DNA from: CAYQLK01 sp964426075 | Lineage (GTDB): Bacteria > Patescibacteriota > Microgenomatia > CAYQLK01 | Length of the DNA: 47,345 nt | NCBI GenBank assembly: GCA_964426075.1 | Contig: CAYROP010000002.1 | Span: 1 to 47,345, forward strand | Reading direction: 5' to 3' | Part shown: positions 38,908 to 47,345 of the stretch, in pieces | How the letters are laid out: each line of letters starts with the position of its first letter | Position numbering within the stretch: position 1 is the stretch's first letter | Made by a program: the position numbers and the translations under genes | Notes under the pieces: model-generated | What the model was told of the DNA's origin: nothing | Database searches by the model: none | Seen by the model: the letters and a program-made list of their open reading frames with translations, nothing else

Positions 38908-39555
38908 ATGATTATCAATGTTTTAACCTTGTTTCCTGAAATATTTAAAACGTATATTCAAACCTCGATTATCGGCAAAGCTATCAAAAACCGTCTCGTC
39001 GAAATAAATCTTTATGATCTTAGAGATTTTGGTATTGGGGAAAGAAAAAGTGTTGACGGCAAACCTTATGGCGGTGGGGGTGGTATGGTCTTAAGGGTTG
39101 ATGTTATTGACTCAGCTATCCAAAAAATACGTCTTAATAACCCAGAAACCAAAATAATATTACTTTGCCCAACTGGGACTACTTACAACCAACAAACTGC
39201 AATTAATTTATCTAAAAAAACTTCAATTACTCTAATCTGTGGACACTACCAGGGGTTTGATCAAAGAATCTATCCACTTGTTGATCAGGTAATATCAATA
39301 GGTGACTATATAACCACAGGTGGCGAAACCGCAGCTCTATCAATATTAGACTCGGTTACCAGACTGCAACCCAATGTACTTAACCCCGACTCACTAACCA
39401 ACGAAACCTTTCAGGATAATCTAACCGAAGCCCCACTTTACACCGAACCCCCCGATTATCAAGGTCAGAAAGTTCCTGAAATTCTTCTCAGTGGAAACCA
39501 TAAAGCAATAGAGGAGTATCGCCAAAAAAACCGCAAAAAAATCCCCGCCAGATAA
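38908..39555 (+). CDS. trmD: tRNA (guanine37-N1)-methyltransferase TrmD
   Basis: TrmD methylates G37 next to the anticodon and prevents frameshifts. The 215-residue SPOUT protein has NVLTLFPEIF, DGKPYGGGGGMVL, the knot region LICGHYQGFDQRI and YITTGGETAALSILDSVTRL. It is the last gene of the rpsP unit and converges with the pilus operon. Confidence 0.94.
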   Translation: MIINVLTLFPEIFKTYIQTSIIGKAIKNRLVEINLYDLRDFGIGERKSVDGKPYGGGGGMVLRVDVIDSAIQKIRLNNPETKIILLCPTGTTYNQQTAINLSKKTSITLICGHYQGFDQRIYPLVDQVISIGDYITTGGETAALSILDSVTRLQPNVLNPDSLTNETFQDNLTEAPLYTEPPDYQGQKVPEILLSGNHKAIEEYRQKNRKKIPAR

Positions 39556-39615
39556 AAACCTGAAGATTAAACGTAAATACAAAGTTATAGGATTAGTTTT
39601 GTTGAAAAAAATCAA

Positions 39616-40440
39616 CTAAAAAGGATTCTCAACCGAGCCAGTTGATTTAAGATCCGGCAAGGTAGAAACTACTCGATATCCCTTTATTTTGGCAATTGCA
39701 TCTGTTTCTTCCTTAGTTAGTTTCGTAATCGCCAACTTAGGATCAGGCAAAGTTGCTGGCAAAGTTTTATAGTAAGCAACCCCAGAAACTAACACCCTTA
39801 CAAGACCCAAAGTAGCATCGCCTTCGGTTGAAATGTTTATCTGATTAAGATCAATTAGCCTAAGAGTCAAAGGAAAGGCTGCTAAAAACTGCTCAACTTG
39901 AGCGTACGGCCCAGTCATCGTCGACTGAAAATCAAAGGTCTCGACCCCTTCAACAACTTTTGAACCGGTCGGCGCAATGATTTCATCAGCTGAAACTTCA
40001 GCTGCAGTCTGCTCAGATACTGGCACAATGACAGCCGAACCAGATGACTCTTTTTGAACATATCTAAGCTTACCTGGAGCAACTTGGATAGTCTGCATAA
40101 TTAATCCATTTTCTGCAGCCAATCTCTGCATACCAGATACCAAACCAATTGCATCTTTTGATGAGGGAACTGCTGAGTTGAGTAAAGTAATATCACTTTG
40201 TAACTGTGAAGCATTTTCAGAAGCCAATACCTTATTTTTATCTTCCAAATTTTTCAAATCCGTATTCACCTGAGAAATACTCTTAAACAAATCAATCGTC
40301 TCAGTAAGCTTTGGAATACCAATCGTAAACACCACAACTAACATAACTAAAAGAGCCAAAGCCGGAACCAGCAAACCTTTAGCTTTTTTTGCCTCGGTTT
40401 TGATGATTGGACTGTTATTTATACTACTACCAAGTTCCAT
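39616..40440 (-). CDS. pilO: Type IV pilus inner-membrane protein PilO-like
   Basis: The 274-residue protein has one TM helix (about 23-44), a coiled coil (QVNTDLKNLEDKNKVLASEN) and a C-terminal ferredoxin-like domain. This is the PilO layout; with PilM and PilN it forms the alignment complex between motor and pilus. It follows pilN by one base. Confidence 0.75.
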   Translation of the reverse strand: MELGSSINNSPIIKTEAKKAKGLLVPALALLVMLVVVFTIGIPKLTETIDLFKSISQVNTDLKNLEDKNKVLASENASQLQSDITLLNSAVPSSKDAIGLVSGMQRLAAENGLIMQTIQVAPGKLRYVQKESSGSAVIVPVSEQTAAEVSADEIIAPTGSKVVEGVETFDFQSTMTGPYAQVEQFLAAFPLTLRLIDLNQINISTEGDATLGLVRVLVSGVAYYKTLPATLPDPKLAITKLTKEETDAIAKIKGYRVVSTLPDLKSTGSVENPF

Positions 40441-40441
40441 A

Positions 40442-40987
40442 TTATTTATCTGCGACTTTTACAATTGCGCTTACGGTAAAATCAAAACTGCCATCTTCTC
40501 GCCCTTGAATTGAACTAAGGTTCACATCGCTAAACATTTTCCCGCCTTTAGTTGGATCAAGAAGCAGTGTGGTGAATGTCGACAAATCTTGAGCCGACAG
40601 TGCTTTACCATTTATTGTAATAGAGTTACCTTCTTTAAAACTAAAATCAGTAAACCTAACACCGTCTGGCAAAATACTCTTTAAGGTTCTGAATATTCCA
40701 ACATAATCAATTCTTTGCGCCAAAACATTTTTTACTCCGATAGCTTTTTCATTCCGGACCAATAATTTTGATTCTGTGGCTTGCTTAGAAACAATTTGAT
40801 CTTCCAAAGTCTTTGATTTCGATGCCAAAGTACCCAACTGACCATTAACGTAAAAACTTGCACCAAAAATAAGAGCAATAAATATTGCCAAGACAACCAA
40901 TAATCCTATGACTATTTTCTGTAACGGAGAAGCCTTTTTTGATTGTGCCGCCTGAATATCTTGGGGCAGCAAGTTAATATCGGACAT
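40442..40987 (-). CDS. pilN: Type IV pilus protein PilN-like
   Basis: The 181-residue protein starts with INLLPQDIQ, the PilM-binding NLLP motif, then a TM helix (25-47) and a coiled coil plus outer domain. It lies between pilM and pilO. Confidence 0.82.
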   Translation of the reverse strand: MSDINLLPQDIQAAQSKKASPLQKIVIGLLVVLAIFIALIFGASFYVNGQLGTLASKSKTLEDQIVSKQATESKLLVRNEKAIGVKNVLAQRIDYVGIFRTLKSILPDGVRFTDFSFKEGNSITINGKALSAQDLSTFTTLLLDPTKGGKMFSDVNLSSIQGREDGSFDFTVSAIVKVADK

Positions 40988-41024
40988 TGTTAATTAATTA
41001 TTAATATCTCTATCATATACAACT

Positions 41025-42044
41025 TCAGCTTCGTAGAGCAAGGCCTGCCGGAGTAACAAATATACTTCTTATCTTTGCCAAGTCGGCCGGAATATTTGCT
41101 GCATCCACTTGAACAAACGGGTCGGTAATTTCTGCCTCTAAACTAAGTCTTTCTGTTAAATATTGTGTCAATCCCGGTAATGACGCTCCTGGTCCAAACA
41201 AACTAATTCTTCTAACAGGAAACATTGGTTCAGTTGCGGTAGCTAACGCTACTGTGCGTCCAATTTCTGAAACGATTAACTCAAAAACAGGCGCAATTGT
41301 TGCTGCAATCTTTCCCTCCATTTGATCCTTTAGTAACCCGTAAGCATCTCGATACTCAACAGCTTGAGCCTCATTCAAACCAAGCTCAGCAACCAAAGCC
41401 CTAGTTAACGCCCTAGCACCGGTGGTAATAGATCTTGAGTATGTAGTTTTTCCTTCACGAAAAACAAAAAAATCAGCCCCATCTTCTTTTAATGAAACAC
41501 CTAAAGTCACAGGAGACCCTGGTGGGGCTGCAATTCTAGCTGAAGCTGTCCCTTCACTCTCCATTGAAGCGATTTTTAACCCAGCATGCGTACAGACACT
41601 AAAAAAATGATTCACAATCTTAAGTGGTGCGGCCACCAAAAAAACCTTCATTTTTTCCGCCGGATTTTCCGGACGATAAACTACTTCCCAAGTAATCGAG
41701 ACATCCTTTATTGGAAAGGGTAGATACTGCTCAGCTTCCCATTTAATTGCCGACGACAATTCTCTCTCAGTCAAATTGGGCATTTCAATAATCCGACTAA
41801 AAACCTGTGATTCAGGGAGTGACAAATAAACATTTTCCTTTTGTACCTTCGAGGCAGAAAATAGTTTTTTAATACTTTCAACTAAAGGCGCAGTATGTTC
41901 AGGGGCTTCAGACAGTGGATTGATCCCAAGCGGCAAATCTACCTTTCCCCAACCCACTAGTTTTTGAGGCTTGTCCAGCGTCAAAGCAATTACCTTAACA
42001 GCAGTATTAGAGATATCAAGACCAACGCAAATATTATTAGCCAT
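41025..42044 (-). CDS. pilM: Type IV pilus assembly protein PilM
   Basis: The 339-residue actin-like ATPase has VGLDISNTAVKVI at the N-terminus, WEAEQYLPFPI in the PilM-specific region, and RISLFGPGASLPGL in the C-terminal lobe. It sits in the cytoplasm and holds the PilN tail. Confidence 0.92.
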   Translation of the reverse strand: MANNICVGLDISNTAVKVIALTLDKPQKLVGWGKVDLPLGINPLSEAPEHTAPLVESIKKLFSASKVQKENVYLSLPESQVFSRIIEMPNLTERELSSAIKWEAEQYLPFPIKDVSITWEVVYRPENPAEKMKVFLVAAPLKIVNHFFSVCTHAGLKIASMESEGTASARIAAPPGSPVTLGVSLKEDGADFFVFREGKTTYSRSITTGARALTRALVAELGLNEAQAVEYRDAYGLLKDQMEGKIAATIAPVFELIVSEIGRTVALATATEPMFPVRRISLFGPGASLPGLTQYLTERLSLEAEITDPFVQVDAANIPADLAKIRSIFVTPAGLALRS

Positions 42045-42091
42045 TAACTTAACTATACTTGTTATGAAAAAATCTTTCCCGCCACCAAAAC

Positions 42092-42973
42092 CTACTGTTT
42101 GATAATGCCGTTTGCACCAAAGAGCACATAATCAAATATTGCTGGTAATGCTGGCTTACTTTTCACCACCTGAACAGCGCGAGTCAAATTACTTTGACCG
42201 CCTTCTTCGCCGATTGGTACTCTAGCTTTGGAAACAGTAATATCTACTTGCTGGGGAATAATTGCCGGACTAGCATTGATTGAAGATGTTCCGCTCTCAA
42301 CATAAATTGTTGCAGTATTATAAATTGCTCTAATTCTTACAATTTTTGTGTTTGGATTAAGAAATATCTCAGTTCTAGCCTGAAACGACTTACCGCCAGG
42401 TGAAGTAAATCCTGATGCTGGTAATGTTGCCACCAAAAACCCGTTCGCCCTAGTCGAACCAGGCGGATTCATTGCTGCCTTACCACGCACAGATCCAACG
42501 TTAGGCGGAATAGTTACATTTCCCGATCCATCTACATCTACAAGCGTATATTCAATCGACGGCACATTTGTCCTCTCATCTGATCCTGCGGCATTATTAC
42601 CCCAATACAAAACAATACTTGTTGCCGTCCTATTCTGAGGAGCTTGAGTATCAACCTTAATTTCCTGAACCCCACCACTAGCCAAAACGCTTTCCACATA
42701 AGCCAAACTCTGACTTGTCACATCAACCGCAACAGAACTACCACCAACATCGACAGTGAAATTATCTGCAAAATTTGCATTACCACTACCCAAAGCCTTT
42801 TCAATACCAGCCTCAGCTGCACTAAAAGCGCGCTGTGAAAATTCTGATTGAGTTGAAACCCTTAAATTGGTCAAAGATCTAGTCGCTACAGACAAACCAA
42901 TTGCCAAAGCTACAACCATTATCAAAAGTACCACGATTAAAATTTGTCCTTGGGGATTAAGTTTTTTGGGCAT
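42092..42973 (-). CDS. PilX-like pilus assembly protein
   Basis: The protein begins with NPQGQILIVVLLIMVVALAI, a pilin-like N-terminal helix that lacks Glu5, as in PilX-type proteins, then an outer domain with low complexity Gly/Ser/Val. Start at ATG 42973 gives a short basic lead; ATG 42997 is also possible. It is in the pilin cluster upstream of pilM. Confidence 0.7.
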   Translation of the reverse strand: MPKKLNPQGQILIVVLLIMVVALAIGLSVATRSLTNLRVSTQSEFSQRAFSAAEAGIEKALGSGNANFADNFTVDVGGSSVAVDVTSQSLAYVESVLASGGVQEIKVDTQAPQNRTATSIVLYWGNNAAGSDERTNVPSIEYTLVDVDGSGNVTIPPNVGSVRGKAAMNPPGSTRANGFLVATLPASGFTSPGGKSFQARTEIFLNPNTKIVRIRAIYNTATIYVESGTSSINASPAIIPQQVDITVSKARVPIGEEGGQSNLTRAVQVVKSKPALPAIFDYVLFGANGIIKQ

Positions 42974-43024
42974 GTTTCTTAGGTATATTTTCAGCATAGT
43001 AGTTAACACTATTTAATGTCAAAT

Positions 43025-43570
43025 CTAAAACTCATATGTTCTCGAAACCACCGATGATTCGATTTTTATACTTGCCTGATATTCCGGCCTTGAGGGAGCA
43101 CCAACCGGCTGGCTAACATTAAATGTATATTGAAGTGCCGGAGGCTCCTTACCACTTGTTCCATTAATAACCTGAAAATCACACCCTGTAATATTTACCC
43201 CTTTTGTATTATCCGCTGGATCATAAAAGGTCAAACCAGTCGTAATTCCAGCATTTGTTATCTCCAACCTGCCATTTGTAACAGCCGTGCCATTTATACA
43301 AGTAAGCAAAGAACTTACACCATCACCATCAATTACCGTTACCTGTGTTGATGAAACCTGCACCAACCCCCGAGCGGCCTGAATTTTTCTCGTAATCTGC
43401 TCAGAGGCATTTCTACCTGCTTCTTTAACATTAATTTGAGCTTGTGTTTTATTACTGGTAGAAATAGTCGAAATAAAAACTGCAGTTCCCGCTGTTAGAA
43501 CTACACCAAGAATTGCCATCACCACTAAAACTTCAACAATTGTAAATCCTTTTTTGTTTGGTCTTTTCAT
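43025..43570 (-). CDS. Minor pilin (prepilin-like)
   Basis: From ATG 43570 the 181-residue protein reads MKRPNKKGFTIVEVLVVM, with the prepilin cleavage site at KKG|FTIVE. The start lies 4 bases after the stop of the upstream pilin, so the longer frame with 18 extra residues is unlikely. It probably primes or caps the pilus. Confidence 0.85.
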   Translation of the reverse strand: MKRPNKKGFTIVEVLVVMAILGVVLTAGTAVFISTISTSNKTQAQINVKEAGRNASEQITRKIQAARGLVQVSSTQVTVIDGDGVSSLLTCINGTAVTNGRLEITNAGITTGLTFYDPADNTKGVNITGCDFQVINGTSGKEPPALQYTFNVSQPVGAPSRPEYQASIKIESSVVSRTYEF

Positions 43571-43574
43571 AACA

Positions 43575-44138
43575 CTAAAAACTAAGATCTCCAGTCTCAC
43601 AACTTGTCTCATCTGCTGCCACATAAGTCAGCCCTCCTTGAGTCCAATCCGTTAAAATTGTCTTCTTCTTCGAATATCTTGCTCCCGTACTGTCATTAAA
43701 TCTTACAGTCGAAAATATACAAAGTGCATATGGGCCTTGGTTAGTATCAAGCTCTTGAATCCTAGTTAAAGGATAAAATTCTACATTTTCAATCACCACA
43801 GGTACCGAGGCTGATGCACAAGAAACAGCAACAGTTAAATTAAAATCAGCCGGTGACCCAGAATAACCGTAACAACTAGAGGATCCGCCAGCCAAAGCAA
43901 AAAATCCAGCCCAGTCATCTGCAGTGATTCTTCTGTCTCGTTCGGCTCTTACTTCTTCAATCATTTTTTGACTTAGTTCAGCTGCTATCGATTGATTCTG
44001 CGAAAATTTTGAATCCTTAACAGAAATAAGTGAGGCAGAAATAAGTGAAACAGAAATAAGCACAACAATCGTTGAGGCAATCAAAACCTCAATCAGTGTC
44101 TGTCCGCTATTTCTTTTATTCAATTTACTTCGTAACAT
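43575..44138 (-). CDS. Minor pilin, PilV-like
   Basis: The 187-residue protein has NSG|QTLIEVLIAS with prepilin Glu5, then helix and globular domain with several Cys. It overlaps the upstream pilin by 14 bases. Confidence 0.82.
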   Translation of the reverse strand: MLRSKLNKRNSGQTLIEVLIASTIVVLISVSLISASLISVKDSKFSQNQSIAAELSQKMIEEVRAERDRRITADDWAGFFALAGGSSSCYGYSGSPADFNLTVAVSCASASVPVVIENVEFYPLTRIQELDTNQGPYALCIFSTVRFNDSTGARYSKKKTILTDWTQGGLTYVAADETSCETGDLSF

Positions 44139-44718
44139 AAACTTCTCCCGATCTAGTTATTATGACCCTTTGCGTATTATCGGTTGGGTCAGAAATGCTG
44201 TTATTAGTTAATGTTATCTCAACTTGCTGTGTTGCAATTACCGGAATAGAAGCAAAGTTAATCGGATAATAACTAATTTTTCCATTAACCGGTGTAAAAA
44301 GCCCAAAGATCTGACTCGGCTGAGCAACACCATCGATTCTGACACTACTGATCACAACTCTGGAATTTTTAGTTGATTTAAGCTCAGTATTAAATGGTGT
44401 CACTGTATTTGTGGTACTCCTGCATGCCCCCGCAATACTGTATGTATTTTGTGCTGCACCTGACTGTACCGCAAAATACCAACCCAAAAGAGTATCAGTC
44501 GCATTACAAGTTGTGCCTTTTGACCCTGACAAAGACCGGCTCTGCGCTAGACGAATATTAGCCTTCATCTCCTCAGCTGATAGTTTAAGATCTTGGTCTT
44601 GTTGAAAATTACTAAACGAAGGAATAACCAGTGCAGCCAAAAATCCCATAATCACCACAACCACCAAAAGCTCAATTATGGAATATCCTTTTTTATATTT
44701 AGGCAGGTATCGTTGCAT
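44125..44718 (-). CDS. Minor pilin, GspH/FimT-like
   Basis: The 197-residue protein has KKG|YSIIELLVVVVIMGF and the GspH-like EMKANIRLAQSRSLS segment. It is the first of three overlapping minor pilin genes. Confidence 0.85.
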   Translation of the reverse strand: MQRYLPKYKKGYSIIELLVVVVIMGFLAALVIPSFSNFQQDQDLKLSAEEMKANIRLAQSRSLSGSKGTTCNATDTLLGWYFAVQSGAAQNTYSIAGACRSTTNTVTPFNTELKSTKNSRVVISSVRIDGVAQPSQIFGLFTPVNGKISYYPINFASIPVIATQQVEITLTNNSISDPTDNTQRVIITRSGEVYVTK

Positions 44719-44771
44719 TACTTACTTAATATTAAGTTTATGCCTAGTATTTGTGCAAATCATTCTCCAAA

Positions 44772-45542
44772 TTAAAGCCTAGCCATATACCACTTCAAAA
44801 TAACATCTCCCCAAAACCAAGCTGTCACAAATCCAAAAACCAAAAACGGACCAAAAGGTACGGCTTGTTTTAATCCCTTTTTGTTTTTTATCATTAAAAC
44901 CACCCCAAATATTGCTCCGTAAATAAAAGAAAGCATTAGTCCCAAAATTACAATCGGCAATCCTAACCCATACCCCATCCAAACCGCCAAACCCACATCC
45001 CCAAGACCAATACCCTTAAATTTTGTAATTATCCATAGTAGTAAAAAAAATCCTACTGCCACCAATACTCCTAACAATCGAGTGGGGGAGAAATCAAAGT
45101 TATTAATTAGTATCAAAACCACCAAAGCTACAGCATTCAGCTCGTGAGGCAAAATATAATAAAAAATATCGATTACGGTCAAAAAGCTTAAAACCAAAAG
45201 CAATAACACATTTAAAATAATCAATTGGTTACTCCAAAGTGTTGGGTGAGACCAAAGCCCGTAAGCAAAAATCACCCATAATACTCCTACCGTTATTTCA
45301 GAAATTGGATACGACAATGCAATCTTTTTTTTACAATAGCGACACTTACCACCCACCAATAAATAGCTAAATAACGGAACCAAATCTTTATAGCTCAAAA
45401 CATGTTTGCAGCTTGGGCAAAATGATCTTTTTTTCAGTAAGTATTTTTTATCCGTCTCTAAGCGAAAAGATAATGAGCCAAAAAAACTTGCCATCACCAA
45501 ACCAAAAATAAAAGCAAAAAGGAAAAAAATTACTAATTCCAT
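44772..45542 (-). CDS. pilD: Prepilin peptidase (A24 family)
   Basis: The membrane Asp protease removes pilin leaders and methylates the new end. The 256-residue protein has the zinc Cys pairs CPSC and CRYC (42-45, 67-70), Asp125 in VIDIFYYILPHE and Asp182 in the GxGD motif GIGLGDVGLAVWMG. It lies inside the pilin cluster. Confidence 0.94.
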   Translation of the reverse strand: MELVIFFLFAFIFGLVMASFFGSLSFRLETDKKYLLKKRSFCPSCKHVLSYKDLVPLFSYLLVGGKCRYCKKKIALSYPISEITVGVLWVIFAYGLWSHPTLWSNQLIILNVLLLLVLSFLTVIDIFYYILPHELNAVALVVLILINNFDFSPTRLLGVLVAVGFFLLLWIITKFKGIGLGDVGLAVWMGYGLGLPIVILGLMLSFIYGAIFGVVLMIKNKKGLKQAVPFGPFLVFGFVTAWFWGDVILKWYMARL

Positions 45543-45598
45543 ATGTATCTAAAAATTATAGCCATAATCAGTAAGTCGTGAAGGGGAGTAAATAATAT

Positions 45599-46195
45599 CT
45601 ATAAACTTGGACGTGGCCAGACTGGCCCAGCTGAAGTGCACCACCAATACGTAAGTTGTAACAAAGAATCATAAACATAATAAACTTCTGCATTATTTCC
45701 ATAAACATAAGTTCCTGGATCACAAGTCGGTGAATTCATCGTATCCAACTGCCCTTTGGCTCCCTCAATTTTTGTTGCATTCATAAGAGCATACAACCTA
45801 AATCTCGATCCATTACCGTTTGAATCGTAAACAATATTTTGGTTTTTAACATTTTTTACGATTTTTGAAGCAACTAACAACTCATCCCAACCTGCATTCT
45901 CAATAATTCCACCAGGACACACCCCAGCAGTGCCTGCACAACCCTCATTAGGTGCCGTTAAAGTTCCTGGATTAGCCGGAGCAGTCGTTACACCAATCAC
46001 ATACCGACCGTTATTCTCGGCACCATAGGCTTCCATAGCACCAGCAATCTGGTTAATTTCAGCCTTGATACTATTATCTTTTGCCCTAGCAATCTGAGCA
46101 GCCGGATCAATTAAAGTGATTGCAACACCTGAAAGCACACCAAGCAAAGAAATTGTCACCAACAATTCAATTAAGGTAAATCCTTTATTTCTCAT
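45599..46195 (-). CDS. Type IV pilin
   Basis: The 198-residue protein starts RNKG|FTLIELLVTISLLG and has IDPAAQIARA in the helix, an inserted Cys pair in EGCAGTAGVCPGG, and a further Cys pair near the C-terminus. It is a paralog of the pilin at 46299. GGGAGAG lies 8 bases before the start. Confidence 0.88.
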   Translation of the reverse strand: MRNKGFTLIELLVTISLLGVLSGVAITLIDPAAQIARAKDNSIKAEINQIAGAMEAYGAENNGRYVIGVTTAPANPGTLTAPNEGCAGTAGVCPGGIIENAGWDELLVASKIVKNVKNQNIVYDSNGNGSRFRLYALMNATKIEGAKGQLDTMNSPTCDPGTYVYGNNAEVYYVYDSLLQLTYWWCTSAGPVWPRPSL

Positions 46196-46218
46196 ATTTT
46201 CACTCTCCCGATCCTTAG

Positions 46219-46232
46219 TGGCTTATAAGCCA
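46219..46232. repeat. Palindrome upstream of 45599 pilin
   Basis: TGGCTTATAAGCCA is a perfect 14-base palindrome, 24 bases before the pilin start. It could be a protein site or a hairpin; nothing else supports either. Confidence 0.35.
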
Positions 46233-46298
46233 AACCGTTTGCAACCGATTTACACCTAAAAAGCCAATAAGATATTCGGGCAGTTTTTCTACACATGC

Positions 46299-46850
46299 TT
46301 ATAAAGCAGTAGGGGCTGTTCCTGACGCGTGACAGTGCCAATACGGCTTCCCTGCGGTCGTGTCATAGACGTAGTACACAGCAGCAGATCCGCCAGGATA
46401 TGCAGCGTTACAAGTCGTAGTTGCTCCTCCAGCAGTCTGATCGTTAGAACCCTCCTCCCAGGCCAACTGAGTGGCGGCTAACTGACGATAAACCCTAAAT
46501 GTTAACCCAGTAGCAGTTGAGTCATACACAACAGCCTGATCTCTAACATTTTTAATCTCACCTGAGGTCACCAATGTAGAGTCCCAAGATCCAGCACTTG
46601 CCGCACCTTCAACACCACCAGACAATGATCCAGTTACACCTTGGATGTATACAGCATTGTGTGAAACACCATATGCTTCCAAAGCTCCTGCAATCTGTGA
46701 AATATCAGATTTCTTTCCAGCGTCACCTGCACGCTGAATTTGTTTAGCTGGGTCGATTGCAATCAAAACGACACCGGCTAGTACTCCAATAATCGCAATT
46801 GTGACCAAAAGCTCGATAAGAGTAAAACCCCTTTGAATTTGTTTTTTCAT
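46299..46850 (-). CDS. Type IV pilin, probable major subunit
   Basis: The 183-residue protein starts KKQIQRG|FTLIELLVTIAIIG, has IDPAKQIQRAGDAGKK and a C-terminal Cys pair in TTCNAAY and YWHCHASG. It is just downstream of pilC and is more compact than the paralog at 45599, so it may be the main pilus subunit. Which of the two dominates is not shown by sequence. Confidence 0.88.
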   Translation of the reverse strand: MKKQIQRGFTLIELLVTIAIIGVLAGVVLIAIDPAKQIQRAGDAGKKSDISQIAGALEAYGVSHNAVYIQGVTGSLSGGVEGAASAGSWDSTLVTSGEIKNVRDQAVVYDSTATGLTFRVYRQLAATQLAWEEGSNDQTAGGATTTCNAAYPGGSAAVYYVYDTTAGKPYWHCHASGTAPTAL

Positions 46851-46890
46851 TAGTTTGTTAATAATATTTCACCCCCCTTCAAGAATATTT

Positions 46891-47345
46891 TTAAAATTTG
46901 CTTGTAAGATTGTAGATAGGCAGAATGATCGAAATAACAAGTAAGCCAACTCCAAGACCTAGGATTACCAAAATAAAAGGCTCCAAAGCTGTTGTAACAT
47001 TCTTAACCAGCTGATCAGCTTCGTTTTCAAAATAATTAGCAAGTCTATTCAAAACATCATCCAACTTACCTGTCTCTTCACCAACTTTGACCATCTGTGA
47101 CACGATTGGAGGGAAAATTTCTGACTGTTCGATCTGATCATAAAGCTGAGCACCTTTTTCAATTTTATCGATTGAAAGAAGTAACGATTTCTCGTAATTA
47201 ACATTATTAACGATCCCAGTACTAACTCTAAGTGATTCAATAATTGGTACACCAGCCTCCAATAATAATCCTAAAGTTCTCGTAAACTCAACCAAAATAA
47301 TACCTCTATTAATACGGCCAAAAACCGGAATTTTTAACTTCAGAT
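46891..47345 (-). CDS. pilC: Type IV pilus inner-membrane platform protein PilC, C-terminal part
   Basis: The frame is open to the window edge (KIPVFGRINRGIILVEFTRT), so the gene starts outside. The visible GspF-like domain has LGLLLEAGVPIIESL, MVKVGEETGKLDDVL and the end TALEPFILVILGLGVG, the PilC/GspF signature. It leads the pilus operon seen here. Confidence 0.92.
   Translation of the reverse strand, partial: LKLKIPVFGRINRGIILVEFTRTLGLLLEAGVPIIESLRVSTGIVNNVNYEKSLLLSIDKIEKGAQLYDQIEQSEIFPPIVSQMVKVGEETGKLDDVLNRLANYFENEADQLVKNVTTALEPFILVILGLGVGLLVISIILPIYNLTSKF

Noticed and set aside
1..47345. CRISPR array, insertion sequence or prophage
   Set aside because: No regular repeat-spacer array, transposase, integrase or phage structural gene is seen.
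1..47345. Alternative code with UGA as Gly, as in some CPR phyla
   Set aside because: Genes such as tyrS, trmD neighbours and the small ORFs end at TGA at family-typical lengths, and no gene needs TGA read-through.

Overview
The window looks like part of a Candidate Phyla Radiation (Patescibacteria) chromosome, perhaps near Microgenomates or Katanobacteria; this placement is inferred from gene content, not from a phylogeny. Supporting traits are small tightly packed genes, a MurT/GatD peptidoglycan amidation pair, a type IV pilus locus, GtrA/GT2 sugar modules, a ThrRS without a TGS domain, a short PheT without the N-terminal tRNA-binding insert, and many SD-poor, AT-rich genes. TGA is used as stop, so the code is standard.

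Layout. 1-5300: surface glycan synthesis (GT4, GT-C-like membrane protein, two GT2 + GtrA pairs, GalE). 5300-9000: tRNAs (Gly, Phe, Val, Leu) interleaved with GAPDH and an OMP-decarboxylase-like gene. 9000-13300: membrane protein, gatD and murT separated by two overlapping micro-ORFs, and a lysozyme-like protein. 13350-15000: an HD phosphohydrolase and an unknown gene, with tRNA-Leu(CAG) between them and tRNA-Leu(GAG) after them. 15000-19800: two exported/membrane proteins with a MacA-like adaptor, ABC ATPase and MacB permease, then an unknown protein. 19800-23000: tRNA-Val(GAC), a GT4, and a coupled unknown + HD gene pair. 23000-29300: translation genes (thrS, infC, rpmI, rplT, pheS, pheT). 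29321-30098: a gene-free, GC-rich, strongly structured transcription unit with a perfect consensus promoter and a strong terminator. 30100-39600: PBP1A, tyrS, recG, rpmF, nusB, an ACP-like gene, rnc, rpsP, khpA, trmD. 39600-47345: a leftward type IV pilus operon (pilC end, pilins, pilD, PilX-like, pilM, pilN, pilO).

Two populations of genes are mixed. Most genes are AT-rich, sit in operons, and often lack an obvious Shine-Dalgarno sequence. A second set (GAPDH, PyrF-like, HD protein at 13409, unknown at 14305, the pair at 21702/22325, small protein at 36223) is visibly GC-richer with C-ending codons, all on the + strand, mostly with an SD, usually with an own promoter, and each unit followed by an intrinsic terminator. 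The gene-free unit at 29321-30098 shares this style.

The most interesting items are (1) the roughly 740-nt structured RNA candidate, (2) a multi-hairpin leader with compensatory changes upstream of tRNA-Phe and tRNA-Val, whose last hairpin recurs before tRNA-Leu(GAG), (3) the insulated GC-rich cassettes, and (4) a duplicated translation-start region that makes two ATGA-linked micro-ORFs between murT and gatD.
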